A stretch of DNA of 64,000 nt from Holophagales bacterium (lineage in GTDB: Bacteria > Acidobacteriota > Thermoanaerobaculia > UBA5066), in the NCBI GenBank assembly GCA_016714815.1, contig JADKBZ010000019.1:61543-125542 (forward strand), given 5' to 3'. Of this stretch, positions 52,782 to 62,369 are shown in pieces. Positions within the stretch are counted from its first letter, which is position 1. Each line of letters opens with the position of its first letter. The notes below the pieces were generated by a model, which saw only the letters and a program-made list of their open reading frames with translations, did no database searches and was not told the DNA's origin. The position numbers and the translations under genes are program-made.

Positions 52782-53944
52782 CCTACGATTCCAGCCTCTC
52801 GTTCATCTTCATGAACACCACCCGGGTCGTCTTCGGCTCGGGTTCGTCGAAGGACGTGAGGGAGGAGGTCCGCGCCCTCGGCTGCGCGCGCGCGGTGATC
52901 GTGACCGATTCTGTCCTCGCGACCAGGACCGACGTCCCCGGACGGATCGAGAAGACGCTCGGCGACTCCTGCGTTGGGGTCTTTTCCGACGTCGTCCCCG
53001 ATTCCGGCGTCCACATCGTCGACGCGGGCGCCGCGTTCGCCCGCGAGCGCGGCGCCGACTGCATCGTCAGCGTCGGAGGCGGGAGCGCCATCGACACCGC
53101 CAAGGGGATCGCCATCGTCCTCAAGGAAGGCGGCTCCCTCCGCGACTACGAGGGGTTCCAGGTGCTCAAGCGCCCGGCGACGCCGCACGTCGCGATCCCG
53201 ACGACGGCCGGCACGGGGAGCGAGGTGACCTACGTCGCGGTCATCAAGGACCACGAGGCGCACCAGAAGCTCCTCTTCGGCGACTACAACATCATCCCGA
53301 ACACCGCGCTCCTCGACCCCGACCTGACCGTCGGGCTCCCCCCGCTCCTCACGGCCGCAACGGGAATGGACGCCATGTCCCACGCGGTCGAGGCGATCCA
53401 CTCCCAGCAGAACGAGCCGATCGCCGACGGGCTTTCGCTCCACGCCATCCGCCTCATCCGCGAGTTCCTTCCGCGCGCCGTGGCGGACGGCAAGGATCTC
53501 GTGGCCCGCGGGCAGATGCTCATCGCCTCGAACATGGCCGGCGCCGCCTTCTCGAACGCGCAGGTCGGCCTCGTTCACGCCATCGCCCACACCGTCGGCG
53601 CCCGCTACGGGATCCACCACGGGCTCGCCAACTCCATCGTCATGCCCCACGTCGTCCGCTTCAACGCCGTCGAGGTGGCCGCGACCTACCGCCCCGTGGC
53701 CGCGGCGCTGGGAGTCGCCGTGGACGGCCTCAGCGACGAAGCCTGCGCCGAGCTGGTCGCGGAACGCCTCGCCGCCCTCGCCGCGAAGACGGGCCTGCCG
53801 CTGACGCTCTCCTCGCAGGGGGTGCCCGAGAGCGCCCTGGAAGAGCTCGCCGAGGCGACCCTCGCCGACGCCTCGATCATCTACAACGGCAGGACCGTCC
53901 TCGGCGCGGAAGAGCTGCTCGAGGTCTACCGGGCCGCCTTCTAG
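52778..53944 (+). CDS. Iron-containing alcohol dehydrogenase
   Basis: The protein has 388 residues. It has the family III dehydrogenase signatures GGGSAIDTAKGIAI, PTTAGTGSEVT and the metal-binding GMDAMSHAVEA and HAIAHTVGARYGIHHGLANS, in which the histidines and aspartate hold Fe2+. It interconverts an alcohol and an aldehyde with NAD(P)H. The GTG start overlaps the SCP2-like gene by 4 bp. Together with AOR it would run alcohol to acid, or the reverse. The substrate cannot be predicted from sequence. Confidence 0.93.
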   Translation: MTYDSSLSFIFMNTTRVVFGSGSSKDVREEVRALGCARAVIVTDSVLATRTDVPGRIEKTLGDSCVGVFSDVVPDSGVHIVDAGAAFARERGADCIVSVGGGSAIDTAKGIAIVLKEGGSLRDYEGFQVLKRPATPHVAIPTTAGTGSEVTYVAVIKDHEAHQKLLFGDYNIIPNTALLDPDLTVGLPPLLTAATGMDAMSHAVEAIHSQQNEPIADGLSLHAIRLIREFLPRAVADGKDLVARGQMLIASNMAGAAFSNAQVGLVHAIAHTVGARYGIHHGLANSIVMPHVVRFNAVEVAATYRPVAAALGVAVDGLSDEACAELVAERLAALAAKTGLPLTLSSQGVPESALEELAEATLADASIIYNGRTVLGAEELLEVYRAAF

Positions 53945-53961
53945 GCCCGGGCTTTCGGAGG

Positions 53962-54393
53962 ATGAGCGTGTCCGAACCGGAGATCACCGTCGACGCGAGC
54001 GCGGAGGAGAACGGCCTCGGCAACATGGTGGCCGAGCTCCTCCGGGCCAACGTCGAGTCGAGCGACTACAAGAAACGGGTCTTCTGCAGGATGAAGGGAG
54101 CGGTCGGGCTCCTGGCCACCGACGCGGAGGTGCGGGTAACCCTCGCCTTCGACCGCGGCCGGTGCGTCGTTCACGACGGAATCCTCCCGGGAACGACCAC
54201 CACCGTGAGCGCCGACTCCGACTCGATCATCGAGCTCTCCAACGTCCGGGTGGTCGGCGGCCTCCCCTGGCTCTTCGACGCCGCGGGCCGCTCCGTCGTC
54301 TCGAAGGCGCTCCACGGCGTCATCCGCATCGATGGCCTGCTCCGCCACCCCGTCACTCTGACGAGGCTGGGGATCGTCCTGTCGGTGAACTGA
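53962..54393 (+). CDS. Small protein of the AOR operon, SCP2-like by weak resemblance
   Basis: The protein has 143 residues and no signal peptide or transmembrane segment. The layout resembles SCP2-like domains: MKGAVGLLATDAEVRVTLAF, then CVVHDGI, and a C-terminal helix LHGVIRIDGLLRHP. The similarity is visual and weak. It is the last gene of the operon, 17 bp after the dehydrogenase, and is followed by a strong terminator. The start is the ATG at 53962, overlapped by an AGG(A)GG ribosome-binding site just upstream. Confidence 0.65.
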   Translation: MSVSEPEITVDASAEENGLGNMVAELLRANVESSDYKKRVFCRMKGAVGLLATDAEVRVTLAFDRGRCVVHDGILPGTTTTVSADSDSIIELSNVRVVGGLPWLFDAAGRSVVSKALHGVIRIDGLLRHPVTLTRLGIVLSVN

Positions 54394-54395
54394 CC

Positions 54396-54423
54396 GCGGG
54401 CGGGCCCTCGGGGGCCCGCCCGC
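54396..54423. terminator. Bidirectional terminator between the AOR operon and the esterase gene
   Basis: A perfect 12-bp stem, GCGGGCGGGCCC / GGGCCCGCCCGC with a TCGG loop, fills the 30-bp gap between two convergent genes. It has no T-run on either strand, but the stem is very stable and can act both ways. Confidence 0.6.
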
Positions 54424-55638
54424 CTACTTCCCGACAGTCGCCGCAGTCGCCGAGGCCGCGCGGTCCCGGTTCCGCGTGAAGATTGAGAGGCGCGGGTCGG
54501 CCTGCCTCTTCGCGATCTCCACGGCCTTCTCGTAGCTGGCGAGGGCCTCCGCTTTCCGGCCGGACGTCTCCAGCGCTTCGCCGAGGCTGTCGTGGACGTT
54601 CGGGGACTCCGGGTAGAGCTCGGCGTTCCAGAGAAAGAACGGGAGAGCGCCCTTGACGTCCTTCCTGAGGAGGTGCTGGTAGCCGACCAGATTCACGGTC
54701 AGCTCCGGCGGGGGCACGGCGTAGCCGAACCGCTCCGAGAGCCGCCCGTAGTGCTTCTTCAGCTCCTCGAGCGTGCCGGGATAGCCCCCGGTCTTCCGGT
54801 CCTGGGGGAGACGCCAGCCATCGAAGACCTTCTTCAGGCCGTCGTAGTGGGAGCGGAGGACGACGCTTCCGTGGTCCTCGTCCTCCATCAGCCCGGCCCC
54901 CCAGACGAACCCCGCCGCCTTCGACCGTTTCAGGATCTTCCGAAGCTGGTCGAACCGGGTCGGGGACGGCGCCCCGGCCTCTTCGCTCGCCATCGTCACG
55001 AAGAAGGTGTGGCGGAGCTCCGGACGCCCCTCGAAGAACTTCTCCGCCCGGCGGAGGATGACGTCGTTGTCCCAGTCGAGGGCCGGCGAGGCGGCGATCG
55101 ACGCGTTGAAGAGCCCGGGCTTCTCGATCAGCGCCGTCAGGGCGAAGAGGCCGCCCAGGGAGTGCCCCGCGAAGATCCGGTACGGGACCGTCCTGTACCT
55201 CGCCTCGACGAGGGGGATCAGCTCCTTCTCGAAGAAGTCGAGGAACCTCGAGGCGCCGCCGCTGCTCTCGACGACCTCGACCGTCCCGTCGGCCCGGTGG
55301 CGAACCGCGCGGGTCGGGGAGAGGTCCCGCGTCCGGTCGGTGTTCGTGACGCCGACGAGGATCAGGTCCGGCATCAGGCCGTTGCGGGCGAGGAAGTCGA
55401 TCGTGCCTCGGGTGTGAAGGAGGTGCCCGTCGCCGTCTGTCAGGTAGAGAACCGGGTAGCGCCCGGCGCCGTTCTCGTAGCCGCGCGGCGTCGAGACGAG
55501 GATCGTCCGTTCCTCACCGAGGATCTTCGACGAGATCCGAAGGGTTTCGACGCTGACGATCGGCTCGACGGCCGGCGCTGCCTGGGCCAGGCCCAGAACG
55601 GCGACGACGGCGAGGACCCGGGCGAGAGCTCTTTGCAT
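54424..55638 (-). CDS. Secreted esterase (enterochelin-esterase/FrmB-like) with TPR tail
   Basis: The protein has 404 residues with a signal peptide (LARVLAVVAVLGLAQAAPAVE). The alpha/beta hydrolase domain has YPVLYLTDGDGHL near the start, nucleophile elbow AGHSLGGLFAL and a late histidine in EDEDHGSVV, as in the putative esterase family of Fes, esterase D and antigen 85. The last ~90 residues form TPR-like helices (NVHDSLGEALETSGRKAEAL). It acts outside the cytoplasm on an unknown ester. It stands alone on this strand, with a GAGAGAGG ribosome-binding site. Confidence 0.82.
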   Translation of the reverse strand: MQRALARVLAVVAVLGLAQAAPAVEPIVSVETLRISSKILGEERTILVSTPRGYENGAGRYPVLYLTDGDGHLLHTRGTIDFLARNGLMPDLILVGVTNTDRTRDLSPTRAVRHRADGTVEVVESSGGASRFLDFFEKELIPLVEARYRTVPYRIFAGHSLGGLFALTALIEKPGLFNASIAASPALDWDNDVILRRAEKFFEGRPELRHTFFVTMASEEAGAPSPTRFDQLRKILKRSKAAGFVWGAGLMEDEDHGSVVLRSHYDGLKKVFDGWRLPQDRKTGGYPGTLEELKKHYGRLSERFGYAVPPPELTVNLVGYQHLLRKDVKGALPFFLWNAELYPESPNVHDSLGEALETSGRKAEALASYEKAVEIAKRQADPRLSIFTRNRDRAASATAATVGK

Positions 55639-55734
55639 GAAACCTCTCTCCTCTCTCTTCCCTATCGCCAGGGAAGGCGCCGCGAGCGTTTCCGGCGGAT
55701 CTCCCCTGCCTACGCGTCCGTCGTCGTTCTTGTT

Positions 55735-57183
55735 TCAGCCCGGCCGGGAGCCGGCCGGAACGGCTGGCCCGGGGCCGCGCTCCCGCCGCCCTTCGGGATC
55801 CGCGTGCGCCGCCCGGCCGCGCCAGCGGGAGCGCTGGGCGAGCACCTTCCAGACCGGACCGCGCTGCTGCCTCCTGCGGAGCATCTCGAGAACGCCGGCC
55901 GACGTGTTCACGTCGAGACCGGGAACGATCCAGGTCCGGCGCCGGCCCGCCTCCCCGGCCACCCGCTCCGCGATGCGGCGAAGGTCCGGCTCCGCCGGGT
56001 AGAAGACCGGCTCGAGAAGACTCTGCCCCTCCGAAACGACTCCCTCGCGAAGGGCGACGGCGTGAAGCTCGGTCCCCGCGTAGATCCGGATCCCGACCAT
56101 GACGATGACGGCATCCGGAGCGAGCTCGTCCATCAGCGCCACGCTCTCGGCGATCGTCCCGTCGTTCTCGCCGGGGCCGCCGAAGAGAAGATAGTGGGCC
56201 GTGGCGACGCCCGCGTCGCGGCAGAGGCGAGAGGACCTCCTCACCTCCTCCACCGTGAACGACTTGCCGAGGCTCCGGAGAATCGCGGGCGAGCCCGAAT
56301 CGGTGCCGAGCTCCACCGCGTCGCAGCCGGCCCGGACCATCAGGTCGAGAAGCTCCGGGTCGAGGTGCCCCGGGTTGACGAAGGCCGACCACGAGAGCCT
56401 CAGGCCGTCGGCGATCATCGCCTCGCAGAGCTCCCGCGCGGCCGGCTCGGGAAAGTTGAAGATGTCGTCGCAGAACTCGACGTAGTCGACGCCGTGGTCG
56501 TCGACGAGGGCGCGCAGCTCCCGGACGACGTCGGCCGCCGGGCGGGTCCGGACGCGGCTCCCCTCGAGGACGGGGTACGTGCAGTAGACGCAGCCGAACG
56601 GGCAGCCCCGTTTCGTCTGGACGTTCGCCGCGCCCCCTTCCTTCAGATAGCGGGAGACGTCGAAGAGGCTCCGGCTCGGGGTCCCGACCGACGCCGGGAC
56701 GCGCGGGCTCGCCGGCAGGCCGTCTCCTGCGACGACGACGCCCGGCAGGCCCTGGAGCGGGATGCCCGCCCCGATTCGTTCGAGGAGGTGCGGGAGAACG
56801 TCCTCTCCCTCCCCGATGACGCCGCAGTGGGCCCGCGTCGCCGCCAGGAGCGTGACCGGCTCGAGCGAGAAGCCGGAGCCGCCGAGGACGACGACCGCCT
56901 GCTCGCGGCAGAGGGAAACCACCTCCCGGACTCCGTCGACGTAGGAGCGGGAGGAGGGCCACGTGACGTTGTCGAGGTTGCGGATCGAGACGAGGACGAC
57001 GTCCGGGGGCTCTTCGTCGAGCGCCCGGCGGACCGCCGCCGGGGCATCCGCCTCGAAGCAGAGGTCCAGGAGCCGCGTGGCGTGCCCCGCCTCTCTGAGC
57101 GGCCCGGCGAGGTAGGCGAGCCCGAGCGGGAAGACGGGCGAGGGGTCCCTCTCCCGGTTCGCCGAGATCATCAGGACTCTCAC
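55735..57183 (-). CDS. B12-binding-domain radical SAM protein (first of two)
   Basis: The protein has 482 residues. An N-terminal cobalamin-binding Rossmann domain (FPLGLAYLAGPLREAGHATRLLDL, VVVLGGSGFSL) precedes a radical SAM barrel with the cluster motif CPFGCVYC near residue 195. The HxxxGxG-type B12 motif is not clear. These proteins act as methyltransferases, cyclases or lipid-modifying enzymes. The C-terminal ~50 residues are basic and low-complexity. It lies 27 bp before a second radical SAM gene of the same type, so both may handle the same molecule. GTG start. Confidence 0.85.
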   Translation of the reverse strand: MRVLMISANRERDPSPVFPLGLAYLAGPLREAGHATRLLDLCFEADAPAAVRRALDEEPPDVVLVSIRNLDNVTWPSSRSYVDGVREVVSLCREQAVVVLGGSGFSLEPVTLLAATRAHCGVIGEGEDVLPHLLERIGAGIPLQGLPGVVVAGDGLPASPRVPASVGTPSRSLFDVSRYLKEGGAANVQTKRGCPFGCVYCTYPVLEGSRVRTRPAADVVRELRALVDDHGVDYVEFCDDIFNFPEPAARELCEAMIADGLRLSWSAFVNPGHLDPELLDLMVRAGCDAVELGTDSGSPAILRSLGKSFTVEEVRRSSRLCRDAGVATAHYLLFGGPGENDGTIAESVALMDELAPDAVIVMVGIRIYAGTELHAVALREGVVSEGQSLLEPVFYPAEPDLRRIAERVAGEAGRRRTWIVPGLDVNTSAGVLEMLRRRQQRGPVWKVLAQRSRWRGRAAHADPEGRRERGPGPAVPAGSRPG

Positions 57184-57210
57184 GCTTCGAGCTCCCCCTC
57201 GCCCGGCCCG

Positions 57211-58506
57211 TCAGGCATCCGCCACCTTGCGCCTCAGGGCGCTCCGGAAGCCGAAGTTCATCGGACCGAAGGCCGGGAGCGAGCGGTGGAGCCCGAGACG
57301 CTTCCACATCGAGCCGAAGGAGTAGAAGTCGAGGCAGAGCTGGTCGTACCCCTTCTGCAGCTCCTCGACGCTCATCCCTTTCGGCCGGAAGTTGACGTGC
57401 TCCATGTCGTAGTCGCGCCAGTCGCTCGAGAGGATCCTCCCCTCGGCCTCGAGGCGCGCGCGGACCTTCGTCCCGGGATAGGGCGTCAGGATCGGGAAGA
57501 TCCCCGCCTGAATCCGCGCGTCCTCGCAGAAGCGGAGGGTCTTCTCGAAGACGTCCGGGCCGTCGCCGTCCCAGCCGAGGACGAACGAGCCGAGAATGCC
57601 GATTCCGTTGTCGCGGAAGGCCTTCGCGTTCTCGACGTAGGTGGCGACCTGGTTCGTCTTCTTCCCCATCGTCCGGAGGGCGTCCTCGTCGAGCGTCTCG
57701 AAGCCGACGAAGAGCCCGATGCACCCCGACTTCCCCGCCGCCGAGAGGAGCTCGGGGTCCTCGCCGAGGTCGAGAGAGGCGTGGGAGAGCCACTTCAGGC
57801 CCATCCCCTCCATCCCGCCAAAGAGCCGGAGCGAGTAGGTCCGGTCGGCGACGATGTTGTCGTCGACGAAGAAGACGAAGGAGCCGGCCTTCCTCATCTC
57901 CTGGAGCTCGGAGAGGACGGCGTCCACGGGGCGCTTCCTGTACTTCCGCCCGAAGAACGCGGTCACCGAGCAGAACTCGCAGTCGTAGGGGCAGCCGCGC
58001 GTCGTCTGGACGGTGTTCGTCAGGAGGTAGCCCTTCCCGTCGAAGATCGACCGGCGCGCAACCGGGATCGCGGCCGTGTCGATCGGGGCGGCGGCCCGGT
58101 AGACCTTCTGGAGCCGCCCTTCCTCGAAATCGGAGAGGAGCTGCGGCCAGACCGCCTCGGCCTCGCCCACGACGACGGCGTCGACGTGCCCGAGGGCCTC
58201 TTCGGGGAGGTTGCTCGCGTGGAAGCCCCCCATGACGACGGTCTTCCCGCGGCTCCTGAAGGCGTCGGCGATCTCGTAGGCTCGCACGGCCTGCGCCGTC
58301 ATCGCCGTGATCGCGACGACGTCGGCCTCGGCGGCCGGGTCCACCGGCCCGAAGCCCTCGTCGCAGAGCGCCGTCTCCCAGCGGGAAGGCGTCGCCGCGG
58401 CGACGACGGCGAGGGACAGGCTCGGGAAGCGGAACGACATTTCGCCCCAGAGGCGTCCCCTGGGCCACCCGGGCGAGACGAAGAGGATCCTCGGAGCCGC
58501 CACCAC
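57211..58506 (-). CDS. B12-binding-domain radical SAM protein (second of two)
   Basis: The protein has 431 residues. It has the same layout as its neighbour: a cobalamin-like N-terminal domain (KTVVMGGFHASNLPEEAL, VDAVVVGEAEAVWPQLL) and a radical SAM domain with CPYDCEFC near residue 164, followed by VDDNIVADRTYSLRLF and the conserved PYPGTKVRARLE. The segment HASLDLGEDPELLSAAGKSG is typical of the DUF4070 group near hopanoid methylation and related enzymes. Tandem GTG codons at 58506 and 58503 can both serve as start; a GACAAT box 5-8 nt upstream suggests a leaderless mRNA. Confidence 0.86.
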   Translation of the reverse strand: MVAAPRILFVSPGWPRGRLWGEMSFRFPSLSLAVVAAATPSRWETALCDEGFGPVDPAAEADVVAITAMTAQAVRAYEIADAFRSRGKTVVMGGFHASNLPEEALGHVDAVVVGEAEAVWPQLLSDFEEGRLQKVYRAAAPIDTAAIPVARRSIFDGKGYLLTNTVQTTRGCPYDCEFCSVTAFFGRKYRKRPVDAVLSELQEMRKAGSFVFFVDDNIVADRTYSLRLFGGMEGMGLKWLSHASLDLGEDPELLSAAGKSGCIGLFVGFETLDEDALRTMGKKTNQVATYVENAKAFRDNGIGILGSFVLGWDGDGPDVFEKTLRFCEDARIQAGIFPILTPYPGTKVRARLEAEGRILSSDWRDYDMEHVNFRPKGMSVEELQKGYDQLCLDFYSFGSMWKRLGLHRSLPAFGPMNFGFRSALRRKVADA

Positions 58507-58562
58507 CGCGCATTGTCCCCGACAGGGTGCCGGGAAGGCGAATCGGACCCGAGCCACGGGTT

Positions 58563-60522
58563 TCAGCCAGGGGCGGGTATCCCTGCCGGCACGATTCTGT
58601 TCTTCCCGGCCCGCTTCCCCGCGTAGAGCGCCTCGTCGGCGAGGCGGAGGCACTCCGGCAGGGGCGGGCCGTCCGCCGCGCTCGTGCTCACGCCGAGAGT
58701 GATCGTGAAGGCGACCTCGCCGCCGCTGCACGCCACTCGCAGCTCCTCGACGGCCTTCCGCACTTTCTCGCCGATGACGAGGGCGCCCTCCAGGGCCGTT
58801 TCCGGGAGGATCACGAGGAACTCCTCTCCTCCCCAGCGCGCGGCCACGTCGAGCTGGCGAAGAGACGAGAGGAGGAGCTTTCCGAGGCTCCGGAGCACCT
58901 CGTCGCCACTGGCGTGGCCCCGCAGGTCGTTGATTTTCTTGAAATCGTCCACGTCGATCATGACGAGGCTGAGCGGCCTGCGGGTCCGCTCGGACCGGCG
59001 CGCTTCCTGCTCGAGCCGCTCCATGGCCGAGCGCCGGTTCTGAAGCCCCGTCAGCGCGTCGGTCCGGGCCATCTCCTCGACCCGGGCGTAGGCGGCGGCG
59101 AGCTCGGCGTTCGTCCTCGCCTTGAGCCGGTAGCGCTTGTAGAGAAGAAGGACGATGGCCGCGAGCAGAACGAACGCGACGACGATCGAGGCGATGAAGA
59201 GCCGCTGCCGCTTCACCCGCAGCTCCTGGATCTCCCCCTGCTTCTTCAGGAGAGCGATCTGGCGCGCCTTCCTCTCCGAATCGACCTGCGCCTCGAGACT
59301 GTTGATCTTCGCGTAGTTCTCCTTCGAGAAGATCTGCTCCTTCAGCTCGTTGAGGGCCCGCTGGTACTCGTAGGCGCCGCGGTAGTTCCCATCCTTCTCG
59401 TAGAGCTCGACGAGAGGTCTCGGCGGCCTCCTTGCGGAGAGTCTTTTCTCCCACCTCGCCCGCCAGGTCGAAAGCCTTCCGGAGGGACGCCTCCGCTTCT
59501 CGCATCCGGCCGGCCTTCGCGTAGAGGTGACCGATGTTCAGGTAGGAGACGACGAGCCGCGGCCGCGCATTCATCTCCTCCCAGATCTTCATCGACTCGC
59601 GGTAGTGGACGAGCGCTCCGTCGACGTCTCCCTTCTCGCGAAGCGTGTCGCCGATGTTGTTCAGGCAGACCGAGATCGAATCGCGGCTCCCGATCTCGCG
59701 CGCCACGCCGAGGGCCTTCCGGTAGCAGCCGAGGGCCGCGTCCAGCTGCCGTTCCTTGCTGTGGATCTCGCCGAGGTTCACCAGGCTGCTGACGATCAGC
59801 GGCGCGTGCCTCGTCCTCTCGGCCAGGACGAGCGTCCGCTCGAACTTCTCCCTCGCTCTCTTCGAATCGCCCATCCTGTTGTAGACGTTCCCGAGCGAGT
59901 TGAGGATGATCCCCTGCCCCTTCTCGTCGCCGACCGACTCGTAGAGGCCGAGCGCCTTCTGCATCAGGTCGAGCGCCCGGTCGTACTCCCCCTTCGAGTA
60001 GTGGATCAGCGAGACGTTGCTCGTGACGGCCGCGAGCCTCTCCCTGTTCCCGGACTTCTCGAGGTACGCCATTGCCTCTCCGAAGACGGGGAGCGCGGCC
60101 GCGAGGTCGCCCCTCTTCATCTTCACGATGGCGACGCCGTTCAGGCAGCTTCCGATGAGGAGGTCGTCGGGAAGCGCCTTCGCGGCCGCAAGCCCCTCCT
60201 CGTACCCGGCGAGGGCCCCGTCGAGATCCCCGAGCTGGAAGCGGCCGGTGGCGCGGAACTGGAGCGCTCGCGCGGCGGGCTTCGCAAGGGAGAGAGCTTT
60301 CGCGCCCGCGAGGGCCTCCTCGACGTAGCGGACGGCCTTGTCGGGAGAGCGGATGAGATCGGCTTCGGCGAGCCTGAGGAGGACGTCGACCCGTTCCGCA
60401 CCCGACACCGTGGCCAGGCTCTTCTCGAGCGCTGCGGGGTCTTCGGCGGCGTGGAGCGAGACCGACGCGAGCAGGACGAGGCCCGCCAGCAGGCTCCGAC
60501 CGGGACAGCACCGAATGGTCAT
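58563..60522 (-). pseudogene. Exported TPR - transmembrane - GGDEF diguanylate cyclase, disrupted by a frameshift
   Basis: The N-terminal part (from the ATG at 60522) has a signal peptide (LLAGLVLLASVSLHA) and about eight TPR units up to EVGEKTLRKEAAETS. The frame then shifts. Removing one base near 59415 leads into LVELYEKDGNYRGAYEYQRAL, a further TPR, a coiled linker, a transmembrane helix (IASIVVAFVLLAAIVLLLY) and a GGDEF domain with intact RWGGEEF and an I-site-like RTRR. The repaired protein would have about 653 residues, a common type in which periplasmic TPRs sense a signal and the cyclase makes c-di-GMP. Frameshift by sequencing error or recent mutation is likely. Confidence 0.83.
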
Positions 60523-60586
60523 CTTCCGGACCCCCCGTAATCGACCTGGAGTCCGGAAAGTCTACACGTTTACGGACGGGTTCCGA

Positions 60587-61740
60587 TCAGAGGACCATCG
60601 TCTCGTGGATCAGCTCGCCCCGGGCGAACCGGGCGAGGGAGAGGGCGTCGACGTCGACGCCTTCCGACCGTCCGCGGAGGATCATCTCGGCGATGCAGCG
60701 CCCCGCGGCGGGGGCGTGCATGACGCCGTGGCCCGAGAAGCCGGTGGCCAGGAGAAGCCCGGGGCGCTCCGGCACGGGGCCGAGGATCGCGTGGTGGTCC
60801 GGCGTCACCTCGTAGAGCCCCGCCCAGCTGCGTCTCTGGTCGATCCCCGCCGCGGCAACGGAGGGAAACCGCGCCTCGAGCGCCTCGGCGAAGCGGAGGA
60901 CGAACTCCGGGTCGCAGGTGGTGTCGAAGCCCGGGGGCTCGTCCGCGTTCGACCAGGCGACGAGGACTCGCTCCCCTTCCCGCCTCACGAGGACCCCCGT
61001 GTCCGCGTCGATCGTCATCGGGACTTCCGGCGGCAGGTCCCGAACCGGGCCGGTCAGGAAGAGGTGACGGCGGACCGGCTCGACGGGAACGTCGACGCCG
61101 AGGAGCGCCCCGAGCCGTGCGGACCAGGCGCCCGCGGCGTTCACCACGAAAGGCGCCGAGAAGGTGCTCCCGTCCGCGGTCCCCAGGACGAACCCGCCCG
61201 CTCCCTCTTCCGCCGCGACGACCTCCTGTCCGTACCGGAACGAGACGCCGTCGTGCGCGGCGGCGGAGGAGAAGAAGCCGCAGAGGCGGCCCGGGTCGAT
61301 GAAGCCGTCCCGCGCCCCGAACGTCCCGCCGGCGAGCCGCTCGCCCGCGATCCACGGGACCCGGCGACGAACCTCGGCGGCGTCGAGGACCTCGACGTCC
61401 ACACCGCATCCGCGCTGGTACGCCGCGGCCCGCTCCATCGCGGCGAGCTTCTCCGGGCTGTCGGTCAGAAGAGTGCGCCGGGGCCTGGAGAGGCGGGAGG
61501 ACCCGCCGCGACTCTCCCTCGAGGCGTCCGACAATCGCCATCGAGAGCGAGCGACAGTCCGGACGTTAGCGCCGGTCGTGAATCACGGGCTGGATCCGCC
61601 GTGCCGCGGGAGGTCGAGCGGTCCCGGGAAGCGGTTCTCGCTCGTACGACGACGTTCCGGCCCTCCATGCGGGCGAGCTGGCATCGACGCTGCACCCGGA
61701 TGATTGCCCCGACGACGATCAATGACGCCCTCTCGACCAT
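60587..61740 (-). pseudogene. FAD-dependent amino-acid oxidase/dehydrogenase (DAO family), decayed N-terminus
   Basis: The main part, 60587-61534, is a good DAO-family protein of 315 residues: DAAEVRRRVPWI, FVVNAAGAWSARLGALLG, and C-terminal LLATGFSGHGVMHAPAAGR, as in sarcosine and glycine oxidases. The FAD-binding GxGxxG at the N-terminus is missing from this frame. A remnant lies upstream in another frame: MVERASLIVVGAIIR followed by LARMEGRNVVV, where a normal gene has a glycine-rich VVGAGIIG. Several small frameshifts or deletions would be needed to join them, so I treat this as a degenerating gene or a poorly sequenced stretch. A short start at 61534 (GTG) would give a truncated protein unable to bind FAD normally. 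Confidence 0.7.
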
Positions 61741-62369
61741 GGGTCCCTCCCTGGCCCGAGCTGCGGGGACGACTGCAGCGCGCCAGGTCCGGTCGACCAC
61801 TATTCAGGGCCTCTTCAGAGTGAATGGCGCCGGGGCCGCCTCGGCCGTGAAGGAGATCCACGTCGGGCTCCACGGTCAGGACTGGGCGTTCCATCGGTTC
61901 GCCGTCGTCGCCTGGACGTTCAGTAATGGGGTTCGCCCGGTATCCTCCCACCCGACCCCTGAGCCTCGCCTTTCTGGTGATCCGTCGATCCAGATCGTCC
62001 TCCTCGTCGTGTGCTTCAGATGAGCGCGGCGGAGAACGCCGAAGCACGGTCGTGGGGGAAGCCTCGCGGCATCCTCGTCGCCGATCTGATCTTCGGCGGT
62101 CGATCCTTCCGCGACCGTCGCCTCGTCCCACTTCGAAAGAGATCGGACGTTCCTCGCCACGATACTCGGTCCGCGGGCAAGAGCCCGGCGGAGAGGCTCT
62201 TGGCACAGGTCGAGGCGATGGCGGCGCAGACGCCCTTCCGCAGGCGCTCGGGCGAGCGGCCGATCGTCAGGGGCTGGTCTCTTCCCTGGTGATCGCGGTC
62301 TTCGCACGGAAGAGGTGAGCCCGACTCAGGCGGAAGGCAACCCGCGACGAAGGGCGACGGCGCGGCCGA
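61741..62369. other. 629-bp interval without a confident gene
   Basis: The GC content is lower here and coding periodicity is patchy. Two rightward frames are possible but weak: 61739-62023 (94 codons, with a plausible middle part AASAVKEIHVGLHGQDWAF) and 62020-62292 (90 codons, overlapping the first by 4 bp). Neither matches a family I know and neither has a ribosome-binding site. The interval may be gene debris next to the decayed oxidoreductase. Confidence 0.5.

Noticed and set aside
54592..58626. A 1,344-codon rightward frame opposite the esterase and radical SAM genes
   Set aside because: It is an antisense shadow; its composition is Arg/Asp/Glu/Leu-rich without any recognisable domain.
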